Assembly: GCA_025462735.1 (NCBI GenBank)
Contig: JAOAPC010000020.1
Coordinates: 124,001 to 188,000 of the forward strand
Length of the DNA stretch: 64,000 nt
Origin: Acidobacteriaceae bacterium
Lineage (GTDB): Bacteria; Acidobacteriota; Terriglobia; Terriglobales; Acidobacteriaceae
Direction of reading: 5' to 3'
The translations under genes and the position numbers were made by a program. Positions 8,669-15,477 of this stretch are shown here, piece after piece (position 1 is the first letter of the stretch; each line of letters starts with the position of its first letter). The notes below the pieces were generated by a model. That model was not told where the DNA came from and ran no database searches. It saw only the letters and a list, made by a program, of their open reading frames with translations.

Positions 8669-8968
8669 TCATTCCCAGCCGCTTAGCGGCGACATTTAAT
8701 TAGCCCAGCACGTCAGTGCTGGGATGTTGATCGTTCCGAAGTGAGTCCCTTCAGGGACGACACGCCGGCATTGTGTCGTCCCGTGAAGGACTCCACTCTA
8801 TCGTGCGGGGCTAGTTAAATTCCGCAGCTACGCGGCTCGTCTCGAAAGATTTCACAAGCATTCGGCGCCCCGGCGTCAACATCGCGCCTTCGCAATCCTT
8901 CAAATGCAGATTCCTCGACTACGCAGGATCGTTCGCCTTGCGAACGATTCCTGCTCCATCGGAATGAC
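8669..8968. repeat. Nested block of palindromic elements between rplT and pheS
   Basis: This block makes up most of the 497-nt gene-free stretch 8659-9155. The outermost pair is GTCATTCC (8669-8676) against GGAATGAC (8961-8968). Inside lie a 127-nt element with 19-nt terminal inverted repeats (8694-8820) and a strong hairpin at 8923-8954 (GCAGGATCGTTCGC paired with its complement plus one bulge). A palindrome at 8991-9010 follows. I see no coding frame worth calling in the stretch. Confidence 0.7.
8694..8820. repeat. MITE-like element with 19-nt terminal inverted repeats
   Basis: The left end (8694-8712, ATTTAATTAGCCCAGCACG) and right end (8802-8820) are complementary at 17 of 19 positions. 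Within it, CCCAGCAC-GTCA-GTGCTGGG (8704-8723) forms one hairpin. 8743-8763 with 8773-8793 forms a second, 21-nt-arm hairpin with two single-base bulges. No open frame is present, so any mobility would have to be supplied in trans. Confidence 0.7.
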
Positions 8969-8990
8969 AAAGTATAAGGGAATTGCATTC

Positions 8991-9010
8991 GGCACGGCTG
9001 AAGCCGTGCC
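8991..9010. repeat. Intergenic copy of the pheT palindrome
   Basis: GGCACGGCTGAAGCCGTGCC has the same 9-nt arms as the two copies inside pheT, with GA in place of TT or TC in the loop. It lies between rplT and pheS and shows that the pheT sequence belongs to a dispersed family. Confidence 0.85.
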
Positions 9011-9155
9011 CTGATACGAACCAAATCCGTCAGGGTTCCAGACTTGAGAATGATCCCACCGGTGCAAGTATCGTGGGTGGGCGCCGACGCTCAGGGAATA
9101 CTAATCGCTGGGCGCAAAACGACAGGTCTGAAGGCTGACGGCCGAAGGCTGGTTT

Positions 9156-9521
9156 CTACGCGGCCTTGCCGAGAGCGCCCTTCGCCTGCTCGGCGAGGCT
9201 CTTAAAGGCAGCGGCGTCGTTTACCGCCAGATCAGCCAGAATTTTACGGTCGAGTTCCACGCCCGCAGTTTTCAATCCATGGATGAACTGGTTGTAGCTC
9301 ATGCCATTCAGCTTGGCGGCGGCGCCGATGCGGACAATCCACAGCGAACGGTATTGGCGCTTTTTCTGCTTTCGCCCGGAATAGGCGAACTTCAAGCCGC
9401 GATCTACGGCCTCTTTCGCCGAGCGGTACAGCTTTGACTTTGTCAGGAAATAACCGCTGGCGCGGTCTAATATCTTCTTGCGTTTGGCGCGGCGTTTGGT
9501 CCCGCGTTTTACACGAGGCAT
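9156..9521 (-). CDS. rplT: 50S ribosomal protein L20
   Basis: Binds 23S rRNA early in large-subunit assembly, and in many bacteria it represses its own operon. The 121-residue length and the N-terminus [18 protein letters not shown] are standard. So are [34 protein letters not shown] and the globular C-terminus ([23 protein letters not shown]). It follows rpmI and infC as in most bacteria and precedes pheS. The gap to rpmI carries two palindromic repeats. Confidence 0.98.
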   Translation of the reverse strand: MPRVKRGTKRRAKRKKILDRASGYFLTKSKLYRSAKEAVDRGLKFAYSGRKQKKRQYRSLWIVRIGAAAKLNGMSYNQFIHGLKTAGVELDRKILADLAVNDAAAFKSLAEQAKGALGKAA

Positions 9522-9595
9522 TTGTTGCTCCTTTTTGCTTTCTAATTAGCGGCTGGAGGCAGGATGTGCCTCTTCACTCGCTTTATGCCTGGAGA

Positions 9596-9634
9596 GACGG
9601 GCGCCTCGCCCGTCACGCGGACAAGAATGTCCGC
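9596..9634. repeat. Two adjacent palindromes between rpmI and rplT
   Basis: GACGGGCG-CCT-CGCCCGTC (9596-9614) is followed at once by GCGGACA-AGAA-TGTCCGC (9617-9634). The first resembles the hairpin at 25568-25591. The second, read on the reverse strand with its flank GTGTGGC, matches the palindrome inside lhr at 16793-16812. Confidence 0.85.
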
Positions 9635-9644
9635 GCCACACAAT

Positions 9645-9839
9645 CTAGTACGGAATCATTCTCTTCACTTTCGGCGTATCCGCATCGCTTACCAGAACGC
9701 TGCTGCGAAGCCCGCGTTTGCGCTTTTTGTCCTTCGAAGTCAGGATGTGCCGCAAAAATGCGTGCGACCGCTTTACTTTTCCAGTCGCGGTTTTCTTGAA
9801 GCGCTTAGCGGCGCCTTTGTGTGTTTTTAGCTTAGGCAT
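9645..9839 (-). CDS. rpmI: 50S ribosomal protein L35
   Basis: A small, highly basic large-subunit protein of 64 residues, the usual size. The start is ATG 9837-9839 ([25 protein letters not shown]). The frame is open 9 codons further upstream, but the family N-terminus begins at this methionine. [20 protein letters not shown] is the expected core. It sits between infC and rplT. The gap to infC is filled by a stutter repeat that can fold into a long hairpin just ahead of the start codon, where no strong ribosome site is visible. Confidence 0.97.
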   Translation of the reverse strand: MPKLKTHKGAAKRFKKTATGKVKRSHAFLRHILTSKDKKRKRGLRSSVLVSDADTPKVKRMIPY

Positions 9840-9851
9840 GATGAGATCCAG

Positions 9852-9933
9852 TTTAGCATTCAGCACTCAGCATTCAGCCGATCAAGGCCAATGCACTGAA
9901 GTGGCTGAACGCTGATTGCTGAGTGCTTGAAAC
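9852..9933. repeat. Inverted stutter repeat filling the infC-rpmI gap
   Basis: The left part repeats CATTCAGCACTCAG-type units (9852-9879) and the right part repeats GGCTGAACGCTGATTGCTGAG-type units (9903-9933). They are inverted copies and can form an imperfect hairpin of about 18-25 pairs in the mRNA. The element ends at the infC stop codon and stops about 12 nt before rpmI. Confidence 0.75.
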
Positions 9934-10506
9934 TTACGCTTGGCTTACCCTCGGCTGCTGCGGTGAAGGTGCGGCCTGCTTTTCTCCCGGCTTCTTCGCG
10001 CTCGGCGCAAAGATGGCGTGAAGGGTGTTACCTTCCTGGCGCGGGCGGAACTCCACAATTCCGCGATCGCCAATATCTTTAATCAGCCGCTCCAGAATCT
10101 GACGTCCCAAGCCAGTGCGTGTCATTTCGCGCCCACGAAAAAAGATTGTGGCTTTGACCTTGTCGCCCTCGTCCAGAAAACGCAGCACGTGGTTCTTCTT
10201 GGTGTCGTAGTCGTGATCGTCCACGTTGATGCGGAACTTCACTTCCTTGACCGTAATCGTCTTCTGATGCTTCTTGGCTTCGCGTTCCTTTTTCTCCTGC
10301 TGATAGAGAAACTTTCCGTAATCCATGATGCGGCAAACCGGGGGTTGCGCGGTGGGGGAAATCTCTACCAGATCCAGGTTCTTTTCGCGCGCCATTTTGA
10401 GCGCTTCAAAGGGAGGCATAACGCCGATCTGTTGGCCTTCATCGCCAATCACGCGAATTTCTCTCGCGCGAATGCGCTCGTTTGTGCGGATAAAACGTTT
10501 GTCGAT
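9934..10506 (-). CDS. infC: Translation initiation factor IF-3, apparent AUC start
   Basis: Binds the 30S subunit, prevents premature 50S joining and proofreads start codons. The first in-frame GTG (10450-10452) would cut off the conserved N-terminus. Reading upstream gives DKRFIRTNERIRAREIRVIGDEGQQIG, the standard IF3 opening, preceded only by ATC at 10504-10506. That ATC has a perfect GGAGGT 4 nt upstream and an in-frame TGA seven codons earlier. A rare AUU/AUC start is the known basis of infC autoregulation in other bacteria, since IF3 discriminates against such codons. The protein is then 190 residues. Both domains are present: IF3-N (EKNLDLVEISPTAQPPVCRIMDYGK) and IF3-C (KVKATIFFRGREMTRTGLG, EFRPRQEG). 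The short Gln/Pro tail is variable. Confidence 0.93.
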   Translation of the reverse strand: MDKRFIRTNERIRAREIRVIGDEGQQIGVMPPFEALKMAREKNLDLVEISPTAQPPVCRIMDYGKFLYQQEKKEREAKKHQKTITVKEVKFRINVDDHDYDTKKNHVLRFLDEGDKVKATIFFRGREMTRTGLGRQILERLIKDIGDRGIVEFRPRQEGNTLHAIFAPSAKKPGEKQAAPSPQQPRVSQA

Positions 10507-10510
10507 ACAA

Positions 10511-10516
10511 ACCTCC
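10511..10516 (-). promoter_or_regulatory. Strong Shine-Dalgarno that fixes the infC AUC start
   Basis: GGAGGT on the reverse strand is separated by TTGT from ATC 10504-10506. No ATG, GTG or TTG in the correct frame lies within range, so this site supports initiation at AUC. Confidence 0.75.
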
Positions 10517-10575
10517 GTTAGCTTTCAAACTGCGTGGGATTAAAAATTATAGCATGGGCGGCAGATAATCAGCCT

Positions 10576-11286
10576 TCAGCTTACGTTCCGTTCAGGCGAT
10601 GTATTGGCGCGCAATTTCTTATCCACCAAAGCTTCGATAGTAAGCAGGACCTCATCTTCGCTCAGTGAAGTGGAGTCAATAATGGTCGCATCGTGCGCTG
10701 GCGCCAGGGGGGAATTCGCCCGGGTCCGGTCGCGGCGATCACGTTCGCGCAGCTCGGCAGCCATTGCTTCGCTGGACGCGCCGTGTGAATGCTGCTGTTG
10801 AATCCGCCGCTGCTCCCGGATAACCGGATCGGCATCGAGAAAGACTTTGACCTCCGCGTCGGGGAAGACTTTAGTGCCGATGTCGCGGCCTTCCATTACT
10901 ACGCCGCCGTTTGTTCCCAGCTCGCGCTGCCGCGCCACCATCCACTCGCGAACCTGGGGATGGATAGAGACGCGCGACGCGGCTTGCGAAACATCGGCCT
11001 CGCGCACCCGCAGGGTGACGTCACGGCCATCAAGCAGCACGCGGTTTCCCCCCAGCGTTGGCTCAATTTTGATCCGCGACTTGTGGGCCAGATCCGAAAG
11101 CGTAGGCTCGTCGTCGAATGATATGTCGTTCTCGATCGCTTTTAGCGCCAGCGCACGGTACATAGCGCCACTTTCGAGATTCGCATATCCGAGCTTCCGG
11201 GCAAGCCGCGAAGCGATAGTGCTCTTGCCGGCACCGGCGGGGCCGTCAATGGCAATGATGAGTTTGCGGGCGGAAGGCTCGCTCAT
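10576..11286 (-). CDS. cmk: Cytidylate kinase
   Basis: Phosphorylates CMP and dCMP to the diphosphates. I chose ATG 11284-11286 (MSEPSARKLIIAIDGPAGAGKSTIASRLA); the frame is open 77 codons upstream but overlaps the next gene and lacks family similarity. The protein is 236 residues, as expected. Visible motifs are the Walker A IDGPAGAGKST, the CMP-binding YANLESGAMYRALA, GRDVTLRVREADVSQAAS, VMEGRDIGTKVFPDAEVKVFLDA and RDRRDRTRANSPL. It lies upstream of infC on the same strand, 69 nt before the infC start, and might be co-transcribed with the translation genes. Confidence 0.95.
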   Translation of the reverse strand: MSEPSARKLIIAIDGPAGAGKSTIASRLARKLGYANLESGAMYRALALKAIENDISFDDEPTLSDLAHKSRIKIEPTLGGNRVLLDGRDVTLRVREADVSQAASRVSIHPQVREWMVARQRELGTNGGVVMEGRDIGTKVFPDAEVKVFLDADPVIREQRRIQQQHSHGASSEAMAAELRERDRRDRTRANSPLAPAHDATIIDSTSLSEDEVLLTIEALVDKKLRANTSPERNVS

Positions 11287-11333
11287 TTCCGGTCTGATTG
11301 TACATGGAATACTCCGCGGCCCAACCAAAGTGT

Positions 11334-12200
11334 CTATGTCCCTAACTTGCGCACTGGCTTGCTCTCGGTCACCTGAACCATTGACTTGTTTCCCACCGGA
11401 ACGAAGCTCAACTCGCGTGCCGCCAATAGAGCGTTCATTGCTTCTCGGACCTTGGAGCGTGCGATAAAAGTTCCGAAGAACGATTCCAGCTCCGCCGGCT
11501 CCGCTGCAACCACACACTCTAAATACTTAGAGAGCAGCGCCGAAAGTGCCTCGTTAACCGAGCAATTCACGCCCTCCGAGACCGCCTCCGGCGCCCAGCG
11601 TTGGAGCACGTCCCATGACGCTCCCTCGCGCTCGTGGTAATCCATGCGTGTGATGCGCAGCTTCGACCACAGTTCGGCCAGCGACTTATCCAGCGCCGGA
11701 ACTGAAATTCCCTTGCCGATATCTTGCAATAACTTCGATTTTGAAATCGGGCCTTTGCGGTGGATGATCTGGTAAGTGTCGCAGGCGAGTTCGGAGTATG
11801 GGGACCTCGGTCCCGGCTTCGGCGCCTGCTTGGGATTACGTTCCCCTACCAGAGTGTAGAAGTAAGGAAAAGCCGAAGCGGAAACCAGGAGCGCGTTGTT
11901 CTCATCGCCGAGGTTGGCCTCATAAGCGGACTTATCGCGCAGCAGGCGGACCATGAGTTCGGTTGCTTCCCGCGCACGCGGATCGGTAAAAGCTCGCCGC
12001 TGCATAGGAAGTTTTTCGTCCGATCCCAAGAACGCGCCCACGAAAGTAGGCACCAGCAGTGTCTTAGGCGCAGGTAGCGGCAACATCAGGCAAAACCCCA
12101 CCGACTCGATGAAGGAGCGCGCGTCCTCAAGCGTGCGCACTGGATTGCCGTTGACGTGCCATTTTTCGCGGCGGAGGTTCGTAAGCTCTTCAAAAGTCAT
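11334..12200 (-). CDS. AlkZ-related winged-helix protein
   Basis: Probably related to the AlkZ/YcaQ DNA glycosylase group (winged-helix HTH_42 fold), but assigned only from the general look of the sequence. The N-terminus (TLEDARSFIESVGFCLMLPLPAPKTLLVPTFVGAFLG) and the repeated winged-helix-like units (SKLLQDIGKGISVPALDKSLAELWSKLRITRMDYHE; VREAMNALLAARELSFVPVG) fit that group. The catalytic QxQ/QxD motif of true AlkZ is not evident, so glycosylase activity is doubtful. I use ATG 12198-12200; a TTG six codons upstream is also open. Length is then 288 residues. It lies 47 nt upstream of cmk and near mutL, all on the reverse strand. Confidence 0.5.
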   Translation of the reverse strand: MTFEELTNLRREKWHVNGNPVRTLEDARSFIESVGFCLMLPLPAPKTLLVPTFVGAFLGSDEKLPMQRRAFTDPRAREATELMVRLLRDKSAYEANLGDENNALLVSASAFPYFYTLVGERNPKQAPKPGPRSPYSELACDTYQIIHRKGPISKSKLLQDIGKGISVPALDKSLAELWSKLRITRMDYHEREGASWDVLQRWAPEAVSEGVNCSVNEALSALLSKYLECVVAAEPAELESFFGTFIARSKVREAMNALLAARELSFVPVGNKSMVQVTESKPVRKLGT

Positions 12201-12248
12201 AAAACAGACGTTGCCCAATATGAGCAGGCGATTCCGTAACGGCGATGT

Positions 12249-12524
12249 CTATTTTTTCGCGCCGCGGGATTTAATCGCAGTGCCGATAAACACGCCCATT
12301 GCAATTATCGCGATCGCGTGTGTAGCGAAGGCCAGAGCGTACTCGCCTCGCGTGAGGTAGACAGTCCGTTCGTGAATCTTCACCGCGAAGGGCCGTCCAG
12401 CCTGTGCCACCGTGGGTCGTGTCTCACCGTAATAGTGGACCAAATACACGGCAGAGATGATGATTACAACTACCGTTACACCCAGCAAGAGTAAAACCCT
12501 GAAGCGGCGTCCTTTCGAAAACAT
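12249..12524 (-). CDS. Small two-TM membrane protein
   Basis: A 91-residue protein of unknown function. The start is ATG 12522-12524 (MFSKGRRFRV), with GAGGA 4 nt upstream; the longer frame upstream overlaps mutL in another phase. It has a basic N-terminus, a transmembrane helix at about residues 10-31 (LLLLGVTVVVIIISAVYLVHYY), a short periplasmic loop (VAQAGRPFAVKIHERTVYLT), and a second helix at about 60-82 (ALAFATHAIAIIAMGVFIG), then a basic cytoplasmic tail. The gene lies just downstream of mutL on the same strand, separated by 46 nt. Confidence 0.7.
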   Translation of the reverse strand: MFSKGRRFRVLLLLGVTVVVIIISAVYLVHYYGETRPTVAQAGRPFAVKIHERTVYLTRGEYALAFATHAIAIIAMGVFIGTAIKSRGAKK

Positions 12525-12570
12525 CGAATCCTCGCGCACAGATCGATTGAGCCGTCGTGAACAAAGAGAG

Positions 12571-14547
12571 CTAGGTTCTCTTAAAAGCTCTCTGTATGTC
12601 CTTGATCGAGTATCGCAGAACCACCGGCCGCCCGTGCGGGCAAGACATTGGGCATTCGGTATTTGCCAGCTCACCGAGCAGCCACTCCATTTTATTTTGC
12701 TCGAGCGGCATGTTGACTTTGATAGCTGCATGGCAAGCGATCGAGGCGGCTATGCGTCCGCGAATCTGCTCGAGATTCAAAGCCTGGTCCTCGCGCGCGA
12801 ACTGCTCGAGCAACTCGTGCAGCATGTGTTCTACATCGCCTGCTTCGACCCCGGCGGGAGCCACGCTGATTGCAATGCTTCGGGTGCCGAATGGCTCCGC
12901 TTCAAAGCCATTCTTCCGTAGCTCCTCTGAAATCTCAGCAAACACCGCCTGCTGTGCCGGAGTGATCTCGATCACGATTGGCATCAGCAAACGCTGGCTT
13001 TCAACTTGCTGCTGCGCCCGTTGTCGCAAAACTTTTTCAAACAGCACGCGCTCGTGCGCGACATGCTGGTCAATGATCCACAAGCCTTCGGGATTCACGG
13101 CAAGAATGAAAGAATCGCGCAACTGGCCGAGAGGCTTCAAAGAAGAAAGGACGGGCACTCCAGCGTCGCCGGGCTCAGCGTCTTCCATCGCCGGAGCACA
13201 ATGGTCCGCGCCGGGATGTTGCGCTCCGCCAAATGTCTGCCGCGGAAACTGCGCAACAGGAATGGCCGCGTTTGCCTCAACCGCGATGCTTTCGGAAAAA
13301 TGGAAGCGCTCCGCCACCACCGGCTGCAGCGGCGCCTGTAAAGCGAAGATGTCAGGAGCTGTCGCTCCAGAAATTGTCTGCCATGCCGAAGCTTCTGCAC
13401 TAGCCGCACGGGCACCCGGCGTAAGCGACAGGCCAGCCGTGGGATGAGCCCGGATTTCGGTCACAAACTGCGGCACCGGTCTTGCCTTCATGAGCGCTGC
13501 TCGGACTGAATCGCGGAGGAAGTCGTGTATGACCGTCTGCTGGCGGAAGCGCACCTCGGTCTTCGAAGGATGCACATTCACATCCACCTCTGCATTTGGC
13601 ATTTCGAGAAACAACAGCACCACCGGGAAAACTGTTGGCGGAAGAATATTGCGATACGCGTCAGTGAGGGCGTGCTGGATCAGACGGTCGCGAATCAATC
13701 TGCCATTTACAAACGTGTAAATAGAGTTGCGATTGAGTTTCTGGATCTCGGGCTTAGATATAAAGCCGTGTAGTCGCAAATTCCCCGGATCCGCGGGAGT
13801 GCTGTCTTCTTGCTTTTCGCGCAGCCAGGGTGGCGGCTGAGGAAGGCCAATATGCGCCAGCGGCAGCTCCGCCGCGACCGAGATCAGTTGGTCGAGCACG
13901 TCCTTTCCGAAAACTTGGTAAACCCGCTCGCGGTAACTCGCAACCGGTGGCGCGACCAACATTGCGTTAGTTGCCGAATGCAATTCAAAGTGTTTGTCGG
14001 GATGCGCCAGCGCGTAGTGTGTGACCAGCGAAGCGATATGCGACAGTTCGGTCGATTCCGCCTTCAGAAATTTCTTGCGTGCCGGAGTATTAAAGAAGAG
14101 ATCGCGAATGGTGATTGACGTTCCTGTCGGAAGTCCCGCTTCATCCACGCGAAATATCTTGCCGCCCGCAATTTCAACGATGGTTCCCGAGTCCTGATCG
14201 GAGGCGCGGGTTTCCAGGCGTAAGCGCGAGACAGAAGCAATCGATGGCAGCGCCTCGCCCCGAAAGCCAAGAGTCGCGATGTTTAGCAGGTCTTCAGCGT
14301 TTTTGATCTTCGAAGTCGCGTGGCGCTCGAATGCCAGCAGGGCATCGTCCCGTACCATGCCGCAACCATCATCGGTGATCTGGATGAGCTTCTTGCCCCC
14401 AGCCTCGACTTGGATCTTCACCCGCGTGGAGCCGGCATCGAGCGAATTCTCCAGCAGTTCCTTGACTACTGATGCCGGACGCTCAACCACTTCGCCCGCC
14501 GCGATCTTGTTGGCAACGTGCTCAGGAAGAACATGAATGCGGCCCAT
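12571..14547 (-). CDS. mutL: DNA mismatch repair protein MutL, endonuclease type
   Basis: Links MutS mismatch recognition to strand removal. I chose ATG 14545-14547 (MGRIHVLPEHVANKIAAGEV); the frame continues upstream without family sequence. The protein is 658 residues. The GHKL ATPase domain is complete: ELLENSLDAGSTRV, ITDDGCGM, FERHATSKI and TLGFRGEALPSIASVS. The C-terminal dimerisation domain carries the nicking-endonuclease signature DQHVAHERVLFE (usual form DQHA-x2-E-x4-E), together with ACHAAIK and CPHGRP, the metal-site motifs of latent endonuclease MutLs. Strand-specific nicking without MutH is therefore expected. A disordered linker (about residues 350-460) lies between the domains. 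No mutS is in the window. Confidence 0.96.
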   Translation of the reverse strand: MGRIHVLPEHVANKIAAGEVVERPASVVKELLENSLDAGSTRVKIQVEAGGKKLIQITDDGCGMVRDDALLAFERHATSKIKNAEDLLNIATLGFRGEALPSIASVSRLRLETRASDQDSGTIVEIAGGKIFRVDEAGLPTGTSITIRDLFFNTPARKKFLKAESTELSHIASLVTHYALAHPDKHFELHSATNAMLVAPPVASYRERVYQVFGKDVLDQLISVAAELPLAHIGLPQPPPWLREKQEDSTPADPGNLRLHGFISKPEIQKLNRNSIYTFVNGRLIRDRLIQHALTDAYRNILPPTVFPVVLLFLEMPNAEVDVNVHPSKTEVRFRQQTVIHDFLRDSVRAALMKARPVPQFVTEIRAHPTAGLSLTPGARAASAEASAWQTISGATAPDIFALQAPLQPVVAERFHFSESIAVEANAAIPVAQFPRQTFGGAQHPGADHCAPAMEDAEPGDAGVPVLSSLKPLGQLRDSFILAVNPEGLWIIDQHVAHERVLFEKVLRQRAQQQVESQRLLMPIVIEITPAQQAVFAEISEELRKNGFEAEPFGTRSIAISVAPAGVEAGDVEHMLHELLEQFAREDQALNLEQIRGRIAASIACHAAIKVNMPLEQNKMEWLLGELANTECPMSCPHGRPVVLRYSIKDIQRAFKRT

Positions 14548-14650
14548 GGAAGTTAAAGCCAAGTTTCGCAGAAGGAAGCAGGGAAGGTAAAGTGGTGAGG
14601 CGTAGCGATGCGCCTTTCGTTTTGGAATGAATACCGATTTCGTTTTCTGT

Positions 14651-14721
14651 ACCTTCGTGCCCTTTGTGGTTTGGGCTTTGTCCCGCTCAGAAGAACCATT
14701 AAACACGAAGGTGCACGAAGG
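14651..14721. repeat. Dispersed repeat, TTCGTG family (copy 2)
   Basis: CCTTCGTGC (14652-14660) pairs with GCACGAAGG (14713-14721). The left arm continues as CCTTTGTGGTT, as in the copy at 43154-43174. It lies between vapC and mutL and ends next to the vapC stop codon. Confidence 0.75.
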
Positions 14722-14723
14722 CT

Positions 14724-15134
14724 TTATGGCCGTGCAAGCCACAGAACCTGAATTCGGCGGCCCAGCTTTTGAAAATCCCGGTCGGACGTAACCAGAATTG
14801 CTTGACTCAGCTCCGCCAAGGCGGCTGCGATGCAGTCAACGTATGGAATTTTGTGCACTGCCTTGATTTCAGCCGCTTTGGATATTTGGTCAATCTCGAC
14901 CGGAATTGTCTGAATCGGAAATCTGGAAAGGCCTGCCATTGTTGCTCTCGCGGACTCTTCGCCTCGTTTTTGCCAAGAGATATACAACACCTCTCCCCAG
15001 TTAACGACAGAGATCAATAGCGGGTTACCCTCGCGGAGAGCATTGTTCATCAGCTGCTCTACGCGATCGCTGCCGGGGCCATCTTCGACGAAGTCCAGTA
15101 ACGCATTGGCGTCGAGGACGTGGACTGTGTTCAC
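14724..15134 (-). CDS. vapC: VapC-type PIN-domain ribonuclease toxin
   Basis: Toxin of a type II toxin-antitoxin pair; VapC nucleases cut tRNA or rRNA using Mg2+. The 136-residue protein has the four acidic PIN residues: D8 in VHVLDANALLDF, E48 in VVNWGEVLY, D100 in IPYVDCIAAALAE, and D118 in LVTSDRDFQKLG. Its ATG overlaps the last four bases of the AbrB-type antitoxin gene, so the two are translationally coupled. This locus lies between mutL and lhr and was probably acquired as a module. The RNA target is unknown. Confidence 0.9.
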   Translation of the reverse strand: MNTVHVLDANALLDFVEDGPGSDRVEQLMNNALREGNPLLISVVNWGEVLYISWQKRGEESARATMAGLSRFPIQTIPVEIDQISKAAEIKAVHKIPYVDCIAAALAELSQAILVTSDRDFQKLGRRIQVLWLARP

Positions 15135-15361
15135 TTCTCCAACCGATGCTCGCGCTCGCGGGCCTCAACTAAAGAGTCCGGGCCTTTTAGCGAACCGCGA
15201 AGGCGCCGAATATATGCTTCATTGATCGGCTCCAGGACGAGATGGTCTTTTTCAATCCGGACTGCCATCCGGGTTCCGGCTTCGATGCCCAGCTTTTCCC
15301 GCAATTCAGCGGGGATTACGATCTGTCCTTTGGAGCTAAGTGTGGTAAATGTGTTCTGCAT
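15131..15361 (-). CDS. vapB: VapB-type antitoxin, SpoVT/AbrB fold
   Basis: DNA-binding antitoxin that neutralises the adjacent PIN toxin and represses the operon. Its 76 residues carry a swapped-hairpin AbrB domain at about 4-48 (TTLSSKGQIVIPAELREKLGIEAGTRMAV, LVLEPI) and a basic, charged C-terminal tail (RRLRGSLKGPDSLVEAREREHRLEK) that would wrap the toxin. A perfect palindrome only 4 nt upstream of the start codon is the likely operator. There is no obvious Shine-Dalgarno. Confidence 0.92.
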   Translation of the reverse strand: MQNTFTTLSSKGQIVIPAELREKLGIEAGTRMAVRIEKDHLVLEPINEAYIRRLRGSLKGPDSLVEAREREHRLEK

Positions 15362-15365
15362 AGTA

Positions 15366-15410
15366 CTTACATATTAACATATGTAAGACTACATAATAAA
15401 GTAAGACTAC
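15366..15410. promoter_or_regulatory. Likely vapBC operator: 22-nt palindrome plus direct repeat
   Basis: Perfect 9-nt arms CTTACATAT and ATATGTAAG flank TAAC (15366-15387), beginning 4 nt from the vapB start codon. The outer half GTAAGACTAC (15383-15392) recurs at 15401-15410, an 18-nt step that would suit a second AbrB-fold dimer. Binding here would block both promoter and translation start. Confidence 0.75.
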
Positions 15411-15477
15411 AGTCGGCGGAGGCCCAAGTATAGGCGAATAATTTGCGAAACTCACCTTTACAAATTAAAATATCTGA

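Noticed and set aside
9852-9933. L20-binding leader regulating rpmI-rplT
   Set aside because: The hairpin is in the right place, but its stutter composition matches repeats elsewhere in the window, and I see no mimic of the 23S rRNA L20 site.
10576-11517. Longer cmk starting at 11517
   Set aside because: The upstream 77 codons have no family similarity and overlap the AlkZ-like gene; ATG 11284-11286 begins the recognised cytidylate kinase fold.
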